Shown: piece after piece, positions 34,301 to 45,822 of the stretch | How the letters are laid out: each line of letters starts with the position of its first letter | Numbering within the stretch: the stretch's first letter is position 1 | The notes under the pieces: model-generated | Seen by the model: the letters and a program-made list of their open reading frames with translations, nothing else | Databases searched by the model: none | Told to the model about the DNA's origin: nothing | Assembly (NCBI RefSeq): GCF_002865645.1 | Contig: NW_020194620.1 | Coordinates: 1,371,353-1,435,352, forward strand | Reading direction: 5' to 3' | DNA length: 64,000 bases | DNA from: Hyaloscypha bicolor E | Taxonomy: Eukaryota; Ascomycota; Leotiomycetes; Helotiales; Hyaloscyphaceae | Translations under genes and position numbers: made by a program

Positions 34301-37300
34301 CTTAATATGCCATTTTCTTATATATATACTAGTTTCTTTTAAGAATACTAGTATATTTAATATCCTAATTTCCGTATATAATAGTAATTATAGATTAAAA
34401 GTACTAGCTTCTAAGCTCCCTTTAAATAGACTAAATAGTCTGAGTCATTCCTCCCTATATAGTATATAATATAAAAGGAAGTACTTTATATTCTTAGTCT
34501 TTCTATATTTATATTTATTATTAGATATTATATTTAGCCTATATAAATAGGACTTTAAATATCTATAGCCTAGCTTTAGCTAGAAAAAGGCACTAGCTAG
34601 GGGCCTAAATATTCCAGAAGGTAGGTTTATCTTTCTGGATACTTTCTATAGATATATATTACTATATAATTCTAGCTAGGTTTTTGGTTTAGTATAAGAT
34701 TCTAAAAGTAGTCTATATTCTAGTTTCTTAACTTTATTAATTTTAATTCCTAGGAAAGCAAAGGAGGTTTTTACTAATTCAGATTCTAATATAGGAGAAG
34801 TAATATCTAGCTTAGCTAGTTTATCTACTTCTTTATTCCCTATTATATCTATATACCCTGGAATCCAGATTAGTTCTATATTAGCTCCTTTAGCTTTAAG
34901 GGCCTTAGTAGCTAGTATAGCTCTAATCTATTAACTTTGTCCTGGCTTATTAGAAAGAGTTTTTAATCTTAGTAAACTAGCTTAGTTATCTATAAAAATA
35001 TTAAAAAGCTTCTCTCTCTTTACTTTATTACTAGCGTACTTAATAGCCCTAGTAATGCCTTCTAGTTCTCTATTATAGACTATAGTACTAGCTCCTATAT
35101 TCTGGCTTTCTCTATATTTAGCTATAACCGGAATATAAGAAGTTTCGTAACTATAAACTATAAGCTCTAGGCCTATTCTAAATCCTTTTTTAGTTTGAGA
35201 TCTATCTATATATATAGATAGTATAGAGCTATTATTATATAAAGTCTTTAGATAGAAGTTATATAATATAGTAGTCTCTTTCTTTGGCTCTTTTAATATA
35301 GTAATTTTATAAGGCACTTCTCTATCCCAAGGGGCAAAATAAAAGTGTCTTATAGTCTCTAGGTCTTTAGGGTCTATTAGATTACTAATAGAGTCTACTA
35401 TAGTTTCTACTTGAGACTTTTTGGCCATGTAATTTCGCTTTAGATTAGTATTTAGACTATAAATAGAGTCTATATTAGATTCTACTAGTTCTAAATTACG
35501 GGATCTTTGGAAGAACTTCTCGAACTCTAGTCTAATAGGGTATTTTAGACTTAGTTTAAGGATACGGAAGGCATATTAACATTAATTATGGTTTAGCCTT
35601 ATAATAGGTAGAACTAAAGCTAATTCGACCTCTATAGGAATAATAGAAGCAGTTTTAAATACTTCTAGGGTTTTCCTTAGGGCTAGGTTTTAAATTACCT
35701 ATAAAGGCCGAATTTGAGCTTTGCTTTTAGTCTTCTACTATAGTATAGAACCATAGTCTATTATACTAGTAATACAGGCTAAATATAGCTATCTAATTAC
35801 AAAAGAGGATAAGCCACGTAATATATTCATAAGTCTCTATACCCTATAAAAGGCTTGTTTTGCTTTGGAAGCCCTATAGGCTATATATTTCTTAAATCTG
35901 AGATTTTTATCGAAATAGATCCCTAGCCATTTAACTACTTTACTAGGGGAAACTAGTTCCCTATTAGGTAGTTTTAGACTAGGCTTATTTTTGGAATTAT
36001 TAAAATAAATAAGCTCTATTTTATCTATATTAAAGCTAATAGTATTCTTTTTCCCTAAATTGACTATATCCTTTACTTCTCTTTCTAGAGTTTTAATATT
36101 TTTCTTTAGACTTTTAGAAATAGTAGTAAGGGATATATTATTTAAATAGGATCTGAATTTAATATTTACTAACTTAAATAAGTCTCGGATATAGATAAGG
36201 AATAGTATAGGGGATATAGGGCTACCTTGTGAAATACTAGTAAGTATAGACCTAAATACTTTAATACTATTATTAAAAGCTAGTCATAATACTCGGTTAT
36301 CTAGGAATAATAATACCTATAGAATAAGGCTAGTAGGTAGTAATAAACTAATCATAATCTATAATAGCCTATTCTTGGATATATAATTAAAGGTGCCTTT
36401 AATATTTAGGAAGAGAGTACTAGTTTTCAGCTTATAGGACTTATTTAATTCTACTTTATTTTGTAATAGTAAAGCAGTATTAATAGCTAACTTATAGAGC
36501 CTATCTCCCATTTGGGAGTAATATAGTAGGTTACTAGTCTCAGCTAAATAGCTAAGTTGCCTAGCTAGTATTCTCTCAGAAACCTTTCCTAAGTAATTAA
36601 ATAGGGAAATAACTCAATATGCTTTAGGTAAGAAATAGTTTAGTTTCCCTAATTTCTTTAGAATAAAGCTAGTAGCTTATTTCTAGACTTTAGGATAGTA
36701 TTCCTTATTAATAAATAAGGAGTATAGCCTATAAAAGATATCTGGAGAAGCTTTATAAGTATGAACTATAATCTCTTAAGTAACTAAGTCTAGTCCAGGG
36801 GTTTTCCCCTTTATCTTAGAAATATAGGCTTATTCTAGCTCTATTTTAGATAAAATAGGCCAGTCCTACTTTGAGCTAGACCTATAGTTTATTAAACTAG
36901 TAGGCTCAGTAATAGGAAGTAATAAGAAAAGCCTAGTTCTAAAGATATTATACTTCTCTTAGAAAGTCGATTTTAGCTTATTTAAACTATTATCTAAGAT
37001 ACTAGGAATAGGTTAATATATAGTATCTTTAGTATATTTCATAGCTTTAAAAATTGACTGGGGGTCTTTATTCTAGTATACTAGCTTAGTATTCTTAATA
37101 GTATTAAAATAGGTATTTTTTGTATTTTGGAGTTCTTGTTTATAGAGAGTATATTCTAAAGCTTTAGACTTATGGCTATAGTATAGCATTGATTTATATA
37201 AGGTCTTTAAGTCCTTATTCTACTAGGGTTTAGAATACGGACTAGTAGTAGATTTTGGAATACTATTACTAGTTATTTCTACTATTCTATTAGTAAAGTC

Positions 37301-38141
37301 TTCTACTAATAGGTCTAGTTTATGGTTTCCAGGTATACTAGTAAGTAGAAAGGGCATATTCTTAAGGCTATTAATAAGGTAGCTTGTAAATTTAGCCCAG
37401 TCCGCTTTCTTAGTATTAAATCTGACTGGATTAGAACTAGAGCTATAAGTCGACTTACTAATAGTAAATAGAACCCCGAAGTAATTAGAACCTAAGTCTA
37501 GTAATACTTGCTAGTCTTTAATCTTAGTTACTATTTCACTAGTAGCAAAACTTAAGTCTAATACGGAAGGAATAGATATATTAGGTCTATAGAAGGTACC
37601 TTCCCCTGGTTTATTTAATAGCCTTAGAGAATGGTTCTCTATATAGCTAATTAAATAAACTATATAACTGCTTTGAGGTTTAAGGGGATCCTACTAAGGA
37701 TAATATATATTAAAATCACCTAGTAATAGAGAGCTATTATAGAGAGTAATAGGTAAGATATTCTCTCTTAATATAGTTAATATACTATTAGGATCTTCTG
37801 GGTAAATTATATTATAGAAATTAATTAGCTGCATTTTTAGTATACCTAGACTTAAGTCTATAATTAAGCAATTAGGATCACTTGGTGAGTTTGAGGCTAG
37901 ACTAGCTTGCAGTTTGCGAGCTATATAAAATAGGGTTCTAGGCCTCAGGGTACCGTAATTCGGGAGTATTTGGAAATAGCTAGAGTATATAATGGAACGA
38001 TATTCCCGATTATTATTCCCTGCTATTACCCAAGGCTCCTGGATTACTAGGACTTTAATATCCAGTCCTATAGCTATTTGCAAGACGTTTTCAGTAGTAG
38101 AGCTATTGCGATTTATATTAACTTGTAGTACTTTGACGTAG

Positions 38142-38149
38142 CTACTCAT
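38142..38149 (-). promoter_or_regulatory. ORF1 stop / ORF2 start overlap (ATGAGTAG)
   Basis: On the minus strand ATGAGTAG contains ORF2's ATG and ORF1's TAG in different frames, 8 bases in all. Copies A, D and E keep the same overlap with ATG changed to ATA. A conserved overlap like this points to coupled translation of the downstream ORF. Confidence 0.8.
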
Positions 38150-39776
38150 TAATAGTAATAGTAGGAATCATAGTAGTAGTAGCTTTTTTAATTACTAAGT
38201 AAACCTTATATAGCTTAGAACTAGCTGAGTGGGCAGTGCTTAAGTAATTAGAGCATTTAGTAGTTACGTAGGGGCATTTTTTACCCTTCTTCTTACAGAT
38301 AGAGCAAAAATGGTTCTCAGTCACGTGACCCTCACTATATAGTAAGCACTTAGGTTCCTTTTTGCAAATAGAATCTAAGTGCCCGTACCCTGTATACCTA
38401 GTATACTATATAGTACTAGAAATAGTATAGTATTTTACTACTTTAGCAGAGATCCCGGCTATAAGAAGTCTATTTTTAATAGCTCTATTAGCTTGAATCT
38501 CGGTAGGAAATACCACTACTACTAAACCGGCTCGCTAGAGGCCTGAGTCTCTTTTCTCCTTAGAAGTAGCCTAATAGGGCTAGCTAATAGGCTCTAGTCC
38601 CTTATTAAAAGTCTTGATTTCTTCTAGGACTAAGTTCATTCCTTTGGGTATATTGAACTTATAAATAGGTAGACTATAGATAATAACTTTATATTAAGGT
38701 TCTCCTTTTTATATACTTGTAACTAAGGGAAGTACTCCCTTTATAATAGCTTGATTTTAAACCAGAAAGTCAGAGTTAAATTCGGGAGTAGTATTAACTA
38801 TAATATTATCCTTTGAGGAAAGAGAAACCATAGAGATTACTAGTCCCTTAATTCCCTTAGAGCGGAAAGCAGTATTAAGCGAATTACGAGTTAAAATAGG
38901 AGAGAACGAGCTAGCCTGCTCTATATGAGCTAGTAGGAAGGTACATTTCCTAGAGAGAGCTATAGATCTGGTATTACGAGTACCAGAACCACTAGTATTA
39001 CGTATACTGGGTGGTTTATTAGTGCTACGAGTACTACCGCTACTAGTAAGTATACTAGGGCCTTTTCCTCTCTGATTTTTAGACTTAGTATATAATACTA
39101 AAGTCTAGTTCTTTTCCGAGTATAATTCCGAGTATATTTGTAATTCTTGAGTAGCGATTTTAGCCCAAGTAGGCTTTTCGGAGGTAGTTTTAGCTTGAGT
39201 AGCTAGCTTGGCTTGAGTTCTTAACTAAATTTCGATCCGTTTAGTAGTATTTTCGAGGTTTACTACCTATAAAGCTAGTAAAGTACTAGTATAGCAGATA
39301 TGGCCGAATTCTGTATATTCCCTAAAGATTTCTACTAAATCTAGTAGTCGAGATTACTAGTCATATAACGGGGTAATAGTAATGGCTTTAACTATTAAGT
39401 CCCGGGCTTAACGAATTAGTAATTTAGCTTTATTTAAAGCTTGATTTTGGTATTAGTAGTGGTTTCCGTGGTTTTGGTATTCCTTATTAATATTACTATT
39501 AATATTACTCGCGCTAGGGCCATGCTTTAGCCCGTTCTGGAAGCGGCTTAGTCGAGCCGCACTAGCTAAATTAGGCTAAGGAAAAGGGGCTGCGAGTTCG
39601 TCTAAAGAGATGGGATTTATAGCTAAATCGAATGCGAATTGAGCTCCCTGGCTAAACCGGGCTAGTAGGGAGCTAGTAGGTAGCTCTAGTTCCTCGCTAG
39701 GGCCCTCTGGAAGCTCTCCGAGCTCTTGAAAGTCGATGAGAGGGGGGCTGGAGCCCGGGGGGTCAGGGGGGGCCAT
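38142..39776 (-). pseudogene. LINE ORF1 (gag-like, zinc knuckles), copy B
   Basis: RNA-binding structural protein of the LINE particle. 545 codons in one frame from ATG at 39776 (MAPPDPPGSSPPLIDFQELG) to TAG at 38144-38142, with about 15 premature stops, all compatible with C-to-T change of Gln/Trp codons. The N-terminus is Pro/acidic-rich. The middle has Thr/Ser-rich spacers and a conserved FNSDFLV, VLPLVTS, VIIYSLPIYKFN block. The C-terminus has Cys/His knuckles: YGHLDSICKKEPKCLL, CSEGHVTENHFCSICKKKGK and KCPYVTTKCSNYL. Its stop overlaps the ORF2 start in ATGAGTAG, suggesting termination-reinitiation for ORF2. Confidence 0.88.
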
Positions 39777-39914
39777 TTAGCCTGTTCTAGCTCTACTTAT
39801 AGTAGGTTCTAGAGCCTGGGGCCAAAGGGCTGAGGTATATTGAGTGAGTTCTGAAGGTGGGTGAAGTGTGGGTGTGAAAGTAAGGGGGGTAGAAAACCGG
39901 AAAAAAGTAGTGTA

Positions 39915-39930
39915 ACTAAACCGGCTTATT
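39915..39930. repeat. Target-site duplication of LINE copy B, right
   Basis: actaaaccggcttatt, matching 33807-33822. Directly precedes the resumed ORF1 of the outer LINE (agaagcctgag). Confidence 0.92.
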
Positions 39931-41181
39931 AGAAGCCTGAGTTTCTCTTTTCCTTAGAAGTAGCCTAATAGGGCTAGCTAATAGGCTCTAAATTCTTATT
40001 AAAGGTCTTAATCTCTTCTAGAACTAGTCCCATTTCTTTAGATATATCGAACTTATAAATAGATAGACTATAAATAATAACTTTATACTAGGGTTTTTCT
40101 TTTTATATATTTATAACTAAGGGAAGTATTTTCTTTATAATAGCTTTATTTTAAATCAAAAAGTCAGAGTTAAACTCAGGGATAGTATTTATTATAATAT
40201 TATTCTTTAAGGAAAGAGAGACTATAAAGATTACTAGTTTCTTAATTTCCTTTATACAGAAAGTATTATTAAGTAAATTACGAACGGAAATAGCTAAAAA
40301 CAAGCTAGCCTGCTTTATATAAGCTAGTAGAAAGGTGCTTTCCCTAGAGAGGGCTATAGATTTCGAGCTAGTATTACGAGTACTAGAACTACTAATATTA
40401 CGAGTACTAAATAGTTTATTAGTATTATAAGTACTATTACTACTAGTAAGTATACTAGGGCTTTTTCCTCTCTGATTTTTGTATTTAGTATATGAAACTA
40501 TAGTCTAGTTCTTTTCCGAGTGAGATTATAGTTCTTGAGTAGCGATTTTAGCCCAAGTAGGCTTTCTAGAGATAGTAGCTTGAGCTTAAGTAGCTTAAAT
40601 AACTAGTTTAGCTTGAGTTCTTAACTGAATTTTGATTTGTTTAGTAGTATTTTCGAGGTTTACTATCTGAGAGACTAGTAAAGTACTAGTATAGCGAATA
40701 TAGCCGAATTTAGTATATTCCCTAAAGATTTCTACTAAATCTAGTAGTCGAGATTACTGGTTATATAACGGAGTAATAGTAATAGCTTTAACTATTAAGT
40801 TCCGGGCTTAGCAAATTAGTAATTTAGCTTTATTTAAAGCTTAATTCTAATATTAGTAATAGTTTCCGTAGTTTTAGTATTCTTTATTAATATTACTATT
40901 AATATTACTCGAGCTAGGGCCACGCTTTAGCCTGTTCTGGAAGCGGCTTAGTCGAGCTATACTAGCCGAATTAGGCTAAGGAAAAGGGGCTATAAGTTTG
41001 TCTAAAGAAATAGGATTTATAACTAAATTAAATGCAAATTAAGCTCCCTGACTAAACCGAGCTAGTAGGGAGCTAGTAAATAGGTCTAGCTATTTAAGGT
41101 ACTAGGGCTTTCTAGAAGCTCTCCGAGCTCTTGAAAGTTAATAGAAGAGGGGCTAGAGCCCGGGGGGTTAGGGGGAGTCAT
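39930..41181 (-). pseudogene. LINE ORF1, N-terminal and middle part, copy C
   Basis: Starts in the same Pro-rich context as copy B and continues through the Thr/Ser-rich spacers to just before the zinc knuckles, where the nested LINE interrupts it. Many stops at former Gln/Trp codons. The missing C-terminal end is at 33822-33424. Confidence 0.8.
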
Positions 41182-42027
41182 TTAGCCTATTCTAGCTCTA
41201 CTTATAGTAGGTTCTAGAGCCTGGGGCCAAAGAACTAAAGTATATGAAATGAGTTCTAAAGATAAGTAAAGTATAGATATAAAAGTAAGAAAAGTAAAAA
41301 ACTAGTAAAAAAGTAGAATATAGTTATCTCTTTCAAATATTATTATTTATTAAAGAGTCTAATTCTTTATTTTCTGCCTTATACTAATACTCTTTATATA
41401 TAGAGTTATTAGCTTTATTATAATCTTTAGGTTCTATTATATTAGAGTTATAAGATAATATAATCTTATTATTCTTTTCCTTATTACTACTTTTGTTTTC
41501 TTTAGTAATAAAATAAGCTTGGGAAGCTAGCTTATATATAGATAAACCTTAATTACTAGGTATTTTACCTTTTAATTTCTTAGATACTTTTATAGAGATA
41601 TTATTACTATAATATTCTAAATTTAATTTATCTAAATTACTAAATAGCTTTCTATTACTAGTTATTTCTTTTGTCGTATTTAAATAATTAAAGATTATTT
41701 ATATATTACCTTCTTTAATAATATAAGTTATTATATATTAAATAAAAAATACTAGAACTTTTTTATATAGTATATTACTATATATAGTATTTTATATTTA
41801 AAACAAAATCTACTTTAATTAATAATTACTTTAATTATTAATTTTCAAAATTAAAGTAGTAATTAAGAGATTTAAAAAAGTCTTTAACTTAAGAATTATT
41901 ATTCTATAAAGACTTAAATTTTTATATTAAATAGTTAACTAGTAACTATAAATTATAAAAATTAAATTAGCCTTATTAGGCTATTTTATCTCTTATCTAA
42001 GAGAGCCCTCTTATGAATGGCTAAAAT

Positions 42028-42135
42028 CTCTTAGTAAGTTCTTAGCTAATTGAGAACGTGATTTCTTAGTAAGCTCTTAGCTAATTAAGAACACGATTTT
42101 TTAGTAAGCTCTTAGCTAATTAAGAACGTGACTTG
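42028..42135. repeat. 35-bp tandem repeat, 3 copies
   Basis: Units of the form cttagtaagctcttagctaa followed by ttaagaacgtga, three in a row. Each unit contains the inverted arms GTTCTTA/TAAGAAC or a variant, so each could form a small hairpin or bind a dimeric factor. Confidence 0.8.
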
Positions 42136-42431
42136 GATTTGGAACTAAGGATTCGGTTCATAAGATCGGGGCATCTATTAAGCCATAATTACGATTTAAT
42201 GGGACATTTATTTAGCCGTCTTATAATTTGATTTCTAATAATCGGTGGATTTATAGGCCGTGCTTATTATAATTAATGGAGTTGTGAATCATTCTTGTGG
42301 TTTGGTGTAGCTAGATTTTATTATTTAAGTAGCTAGATTTCCCCCCTTAGAACCAGAAAATCAAGCACTCGAACAGCACTTCAGAATCACTTTACTCTTT
42401 GCTTTACGATCTTAAACCATTACTTTACTTT

Positions 42432-42480
42432 ACTCTTTAAGACTTTAGCCTTTAAGACTTTAGCCTTTAAGACTTTACCT
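42432..42480. repeat. 15-bp tandem repeat, 3 copies
   Basis: ttaagactttagcc repeated three times with period 15, next to the right edge of the LTR-like insert. Confidence 0.75.
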
Positions 42481-45400
42481 CCCTATCGATTCCGACTATT
42501 ACGACATCTTTATTAGAAAGATCTTTATTTAAGGGCTCTTTATTAGAAATATTAGAGAATTCTTTATTTAAGGGTTCCTTATTAGAGATATTTTCGCCCT
42601 CTAATTCAGAATTATCCTTTATATTATTAGACCTTATATTAGAGTCTTTAGTATTACTATTAGTACTATTTTTACCTAGTTCTATATTAGAATCTAAATT
42701 ATTAAGCTCTAAATTATCTAAGAAAGAATTATAATTATTTTCCTTAATAATATAATTTATTATTATAGTTTAAATCTTCTTTAATAAGGATATCTTTAGT
42801 ACTAATAACTTTATTAAAGCTAGATATATAAACTAGAAAATTATTAGAGAATTCAAATCCTACTAATATTTCTTAGCTTTATTTTCTAATTTTTCTAATC
42901 TCTTTTCCTTAGAAATTAAAGTATAAGCTAAGGAACCTAATACTCTTATATAATCTATATTAGGTTTTATTTCTATTAGAGCCTTATAAGAAGTCTTATT
43001 AATAATAGGGTTATAAGTATAATTTTTAATATATACTATAGCTTATAATAAATAAAGCTATAATTTTAGTAATATATTTTTCTTTTTACTAATTACTATT
43101 AATTATTCTATTAAGAATCTATTTAATTACTCGGAAATACTATTTTATAATAGTAAATAAAGACTAGTATATTTATATATAATATCTTTATTTTTATAAA
43201 ATAAGTTCTATTTACTAGATTTAAATTCCTTAGTATTATCTAGTCTAAAAGCTTTAATCTTAGTATTAAATTAAGTTTCTATTATTTTATAAAAGAATAT
43301 TAATATATCTAGTATATTAGGCTTAAATTTAATAAAGTAAACTTATATATTATAGTTCTAGTATTCCGGTTTATAATAGCTAAAAAGTAGTATTTTTTTT
43401 TTAGTTTACTAGTTCTAAAAGGGCTAGTAATATCTATATTAAGATATATAAGGTTATTAGTACTAGTAAAGGGTTTTTTATTTCCTATTTTAGTAAATTT
43501 GCCTTTATAATCTAAATTATAATTACTTAAGTCTTTTTTATAGAACTCTTTATCTTTATTTTTTATTAGTTTCTTAGTACTATTTAATAACTTAATAAGA
43601 TAATTCTTATTTAAATAATTTAAGTATTTATATATAAGATCTAATTTACTAGTTTTAGAGACTTTATAAATAACTAATTCTAATAAATTATAGTTTATTA
43701 TAATATCTAAATAATAGATATTATAATTCTATTTAGCTTTTATATTAAATTTAAATTTAATATTACTTAATTCGGCTATATTATTCTTAAAAAGAATAGT
43801 TTATTCCTTATTAGTTAGCTTTTTAGAGCTTATTAGGGTGGTTTTAAGGCTAGAAATATAATAGATATTTTTAATAAATATATTTTTAATTCTTATTTTA
43901 ATAGATATATTACCTATATCTTTTATAGGAACTTTAGTCTTATTTATTATAATAATAGTCTTATTTAGTACTATTTTATAGGCTATTAGCTATTCTTTAT
44001 TTGGTATATAGTACTTTATAGTACCTGAATCTAAAATAAGCTTATTATTAGAATCTTTCTTTATAATAAAGAAAGTACTTATAATAGCTTTACTAAATTT
44101 AGTTTTTTTATTCTTATTAGAGCTCTTTTTATTCTTATTTTTAGACTTAGAATTAGTCTTTCTTAATTTAAAATATTTAATATAGTATTTAGGTTCTATA
44201 TATCTCTTTTTATTATAGTATTTATAAAAGCTTTTCTTAGGCTTTATAGCTTTATTAGCTTTTAAATCTATATTAGTTAATATTCTAGCTTCTTCTAATA
44301 TTAATTTAGATATTAATTTAGATATATCTATATTAGCTATATTCTTAGCTAGCTTTTTATATTTTCTACATATAATTATATTAAAAGAACTAGATAAGTC
44401 TTTAAATAATAGACTAGCTATAATAGGCTTAGATAATTTATAGCCTAGTTCTTTTAGATATAAAATAGAGCTTTATATTTAACTAGTATACTTATTTATA
44501 CTAGTAAATAAGCTATAATTAATATTAATTATTTTATTTAAATATTAACTAATTAGCTCTAGACTAGATTTGCTATATATATTAATTATAGTATTTTAAA
44601 GACTATTAGTACTATCTTATTATAGGATTCCCGAAAATAATTATAGTAATAGTACTTAAGTTATAATACTTATAAAAATTCGGAATATATATAGTAACTA
44701 GAATTTTAGAACTTAAGTTATAGTTCTTACTTAAAGATAGTTCCTATAGTTTCTAGGGTTTCTAGAATTCTAGTATATTCTAGAGCTAGTACTTTATATT
44801 ACTTATATAGTTCTATTATTTACTATTTTTAAAGATTAGAAATTATTATTAATTAAAGTTTATAACTAGTCTATAAAGCACTAAAAAATATAAGAGATAT
44901 TTAAACTATAGTTTTATATTATATAATACTTTAAACTTTTTATCTCAAGTTCTATTTCTTTATAATCTTATAAAAATTACCTAATTTTATATAAAAATAT
45001 TATAAAAACTAGATTAACTAGTTTACTAATACTAATTCCTTATTTATATTACTTATATTAATAATATAAAGCTTCTTTCTAAGAATTAAAGGTAAATTAA
45101 ATAGTATAAATAAGCTATATAGCTTAACTAGTAGTAAATCTAGTATAGAATCTCTTTCTCTAATAAGTCTAATTAGTAAGTAATATATAAATAAGTATTA
45201 TCTAAATAGCTCGAGTAAAATATATTTATAAATATAAATCTTCTTAATTTGGGCTATATTTCTCTTATACTAAATAAAGTTTCTATAAGAAATAATAATA
45301 TAATAATTAGCCTTAATTCTATTAAAGTCTTTATAAAAAAGCCCAAAAATAAGGGATTTTTATAATAATAATATAAGAAAACATAATATTTCTATATATA

Positions 45401-45724
45401 AAAAACTAGAAATTATATATTACTTTAAAAATACTATAAAAGTTATATAAGTTATATACTCTTAATAGTTCTCTAAAGTATAGAAATATAAATATCTTAA
45501 TTAATTCTATTATTTAGAAGCTAGGAAAGGATATATCTTAGTTAATAGCTATAAACTCTAACTATTTAGTAATCTATTTTTTATATCTTAATTATTACTA
45601 GAAATAGTTAAGGAAAGCAGGATTTTAGTTTAAATAATATCTAATATTATAAGATTTCTAAAAAGCTTTATATTTAAAGTATTTTTTTTGCTTTATTTCT
45701 ATAATTCTATTAGGCCTAAACCTT

Positions 45725-45822
45725 AGTAAAATATAACTTTAAGCCTCTTTTATATAACTTTAAGCCTTTTCTATATAACTTTAAGCCTCTTTTATATAAC
45801 TTTAAGTCTTACTTATATAATT
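45725..45822. repeat. ~22-bp tandem repeat, 4 copies
   Basis: Units of atataactttaagcct(c/t)ttt repeated four times with small C/T differences. Possibly part of an old LTR, because the solo-LTR-like insert at 42.4 kb also carries ctttaag-type repeats. Confidence 0.7.

Larger units (their letters stand above)
34103..38149 (-). pseudogene. LINE ORF2: AP endonuclease-reverse transcriptase-RNase H, copy B
   Basis: Nicks target DNA and reverse-transcribes the LINE RNA there. 1,349 codons in one frame without net indel. The N-terminus is an exonuclease III-like AP endonuclease: MSSYVKVLQVNINRNSS, VLVIQEPWV and SLLLGDFN (38149-37694 is stop-free). The RT has an IKGTFN-type motif, SQGSPISPILF and a catalytic YLNN where YVDD is usual (both Asp to Asn). 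RNase H (from about 35430) keeps IYIDRSQTKKG, YNRELEGITRAI and IFIDNQ, then GNKEVDKLAK. After a Cys-poor region with KLGYRYLK the frame ends in an acidic (VEE)n tail encoded by a GTAGAA repeat, to TAG at 34105-34103. Stops are almost all TAG/TAA for Gln/Trp. The architecture fits the Tad1 clade. Confidence 0.9.
33821..39914 (-). mobile_element. Tad-like LINE, nested younger copy (copy B)
   Basis: Full-length ~6.1-kb non-LTR element inserted into copy A/C. From 5' to 3' on the minus strand it has a GC-rich leader with intact CA-rich text, ORF1 (39776-38142), ORF2 (38149-34103), a 3' region with AATAAA, an internal A8, 29 extra bases, and an uninterrupted A30 tail (33850-33821). The 14-16-bp target duplication is perfect. 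It has far fewer stops than copy A and no net frame loss in either ORF, so it is the youngest LINE here. Confidence 0.93.
39915..41330 (-). mobile_element. Tad-like LINE, outer copy, 5' part (copy C)
   Basis: Upstream half of the copy begun at 29137: 5' leader and ORF1 from ATG at 41181-41179 (still ATG) to the point where copy B inserted. It matches copy B 39914-38520 colinearly but with more TA. Its right side, near 41330, joins the copia reverse transcriptase frame. Confidence 0.88.
42015..42495. mobile_element. Solo-LTR-like insertion within copia relic
   Basis: About 480 bp that is far less AT-rich and retains CA/TG, inserted between the copia integrase linker and the RT start. On the minus strand it runs from TGTCGTAATAGTCGG to TTAGCCATTCA, LTR-like TG...CA ends; flanks aaaga/taaga are only an imperfect 5-bp duplication. 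It holds a ~35-bp triple repeat and a 15-bp (gcctttaagacttta) triple repeat and no coding frame. An unrelated MITE or spacer is the alternative. Confidence 0.5.
41331..45050 (-). pseudogene. Ty1/copia gag-pol polyprotein relic
   Basis: A minus-strand polyprotein of an LTR retrotransposon of the copia order (protease-integrase before RT). From 5' to 3': a degraded zinc knuckle (FYKYYNKKRYIEPKYY; Cys to Tyr) near 44225-44160, and the protease LILDSGTIKYYIPN near 44035-44000. The GAG-pre-integrase KLDLIYKYLNYLNKNYLIKL lies near 43670-43570. The integrase has LNIDITSPFRTSKLKKKYYF near 43460-43390 and RLDNTKEFKS near 43260-43220. After an acidic linker and the 42.0-42.5 kb insert comes the start of RT (IIEPKDYNKANNSIYKEY and AENKELDSLINNN) at about 41440-41335. 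It stops at the LINE 5' end, so the catalytic RT and RNase H are absent from the window side seen. Confidence 0.75.

Noticed and set aside
38142..38324. 60-codon Cys-rich open frame as a small zinc-finger protein
   Set aside because: It is the C-terminal zinc-knuckle end of LINE ORF1, in frame with the upstream part.
39576..39776. 66-codon Pro-rich open frame as a separate small gene
   Set aside because: It is the N-terminus of LINE ORF1 in copy B, ended by a RIP stop, not an independent gene.
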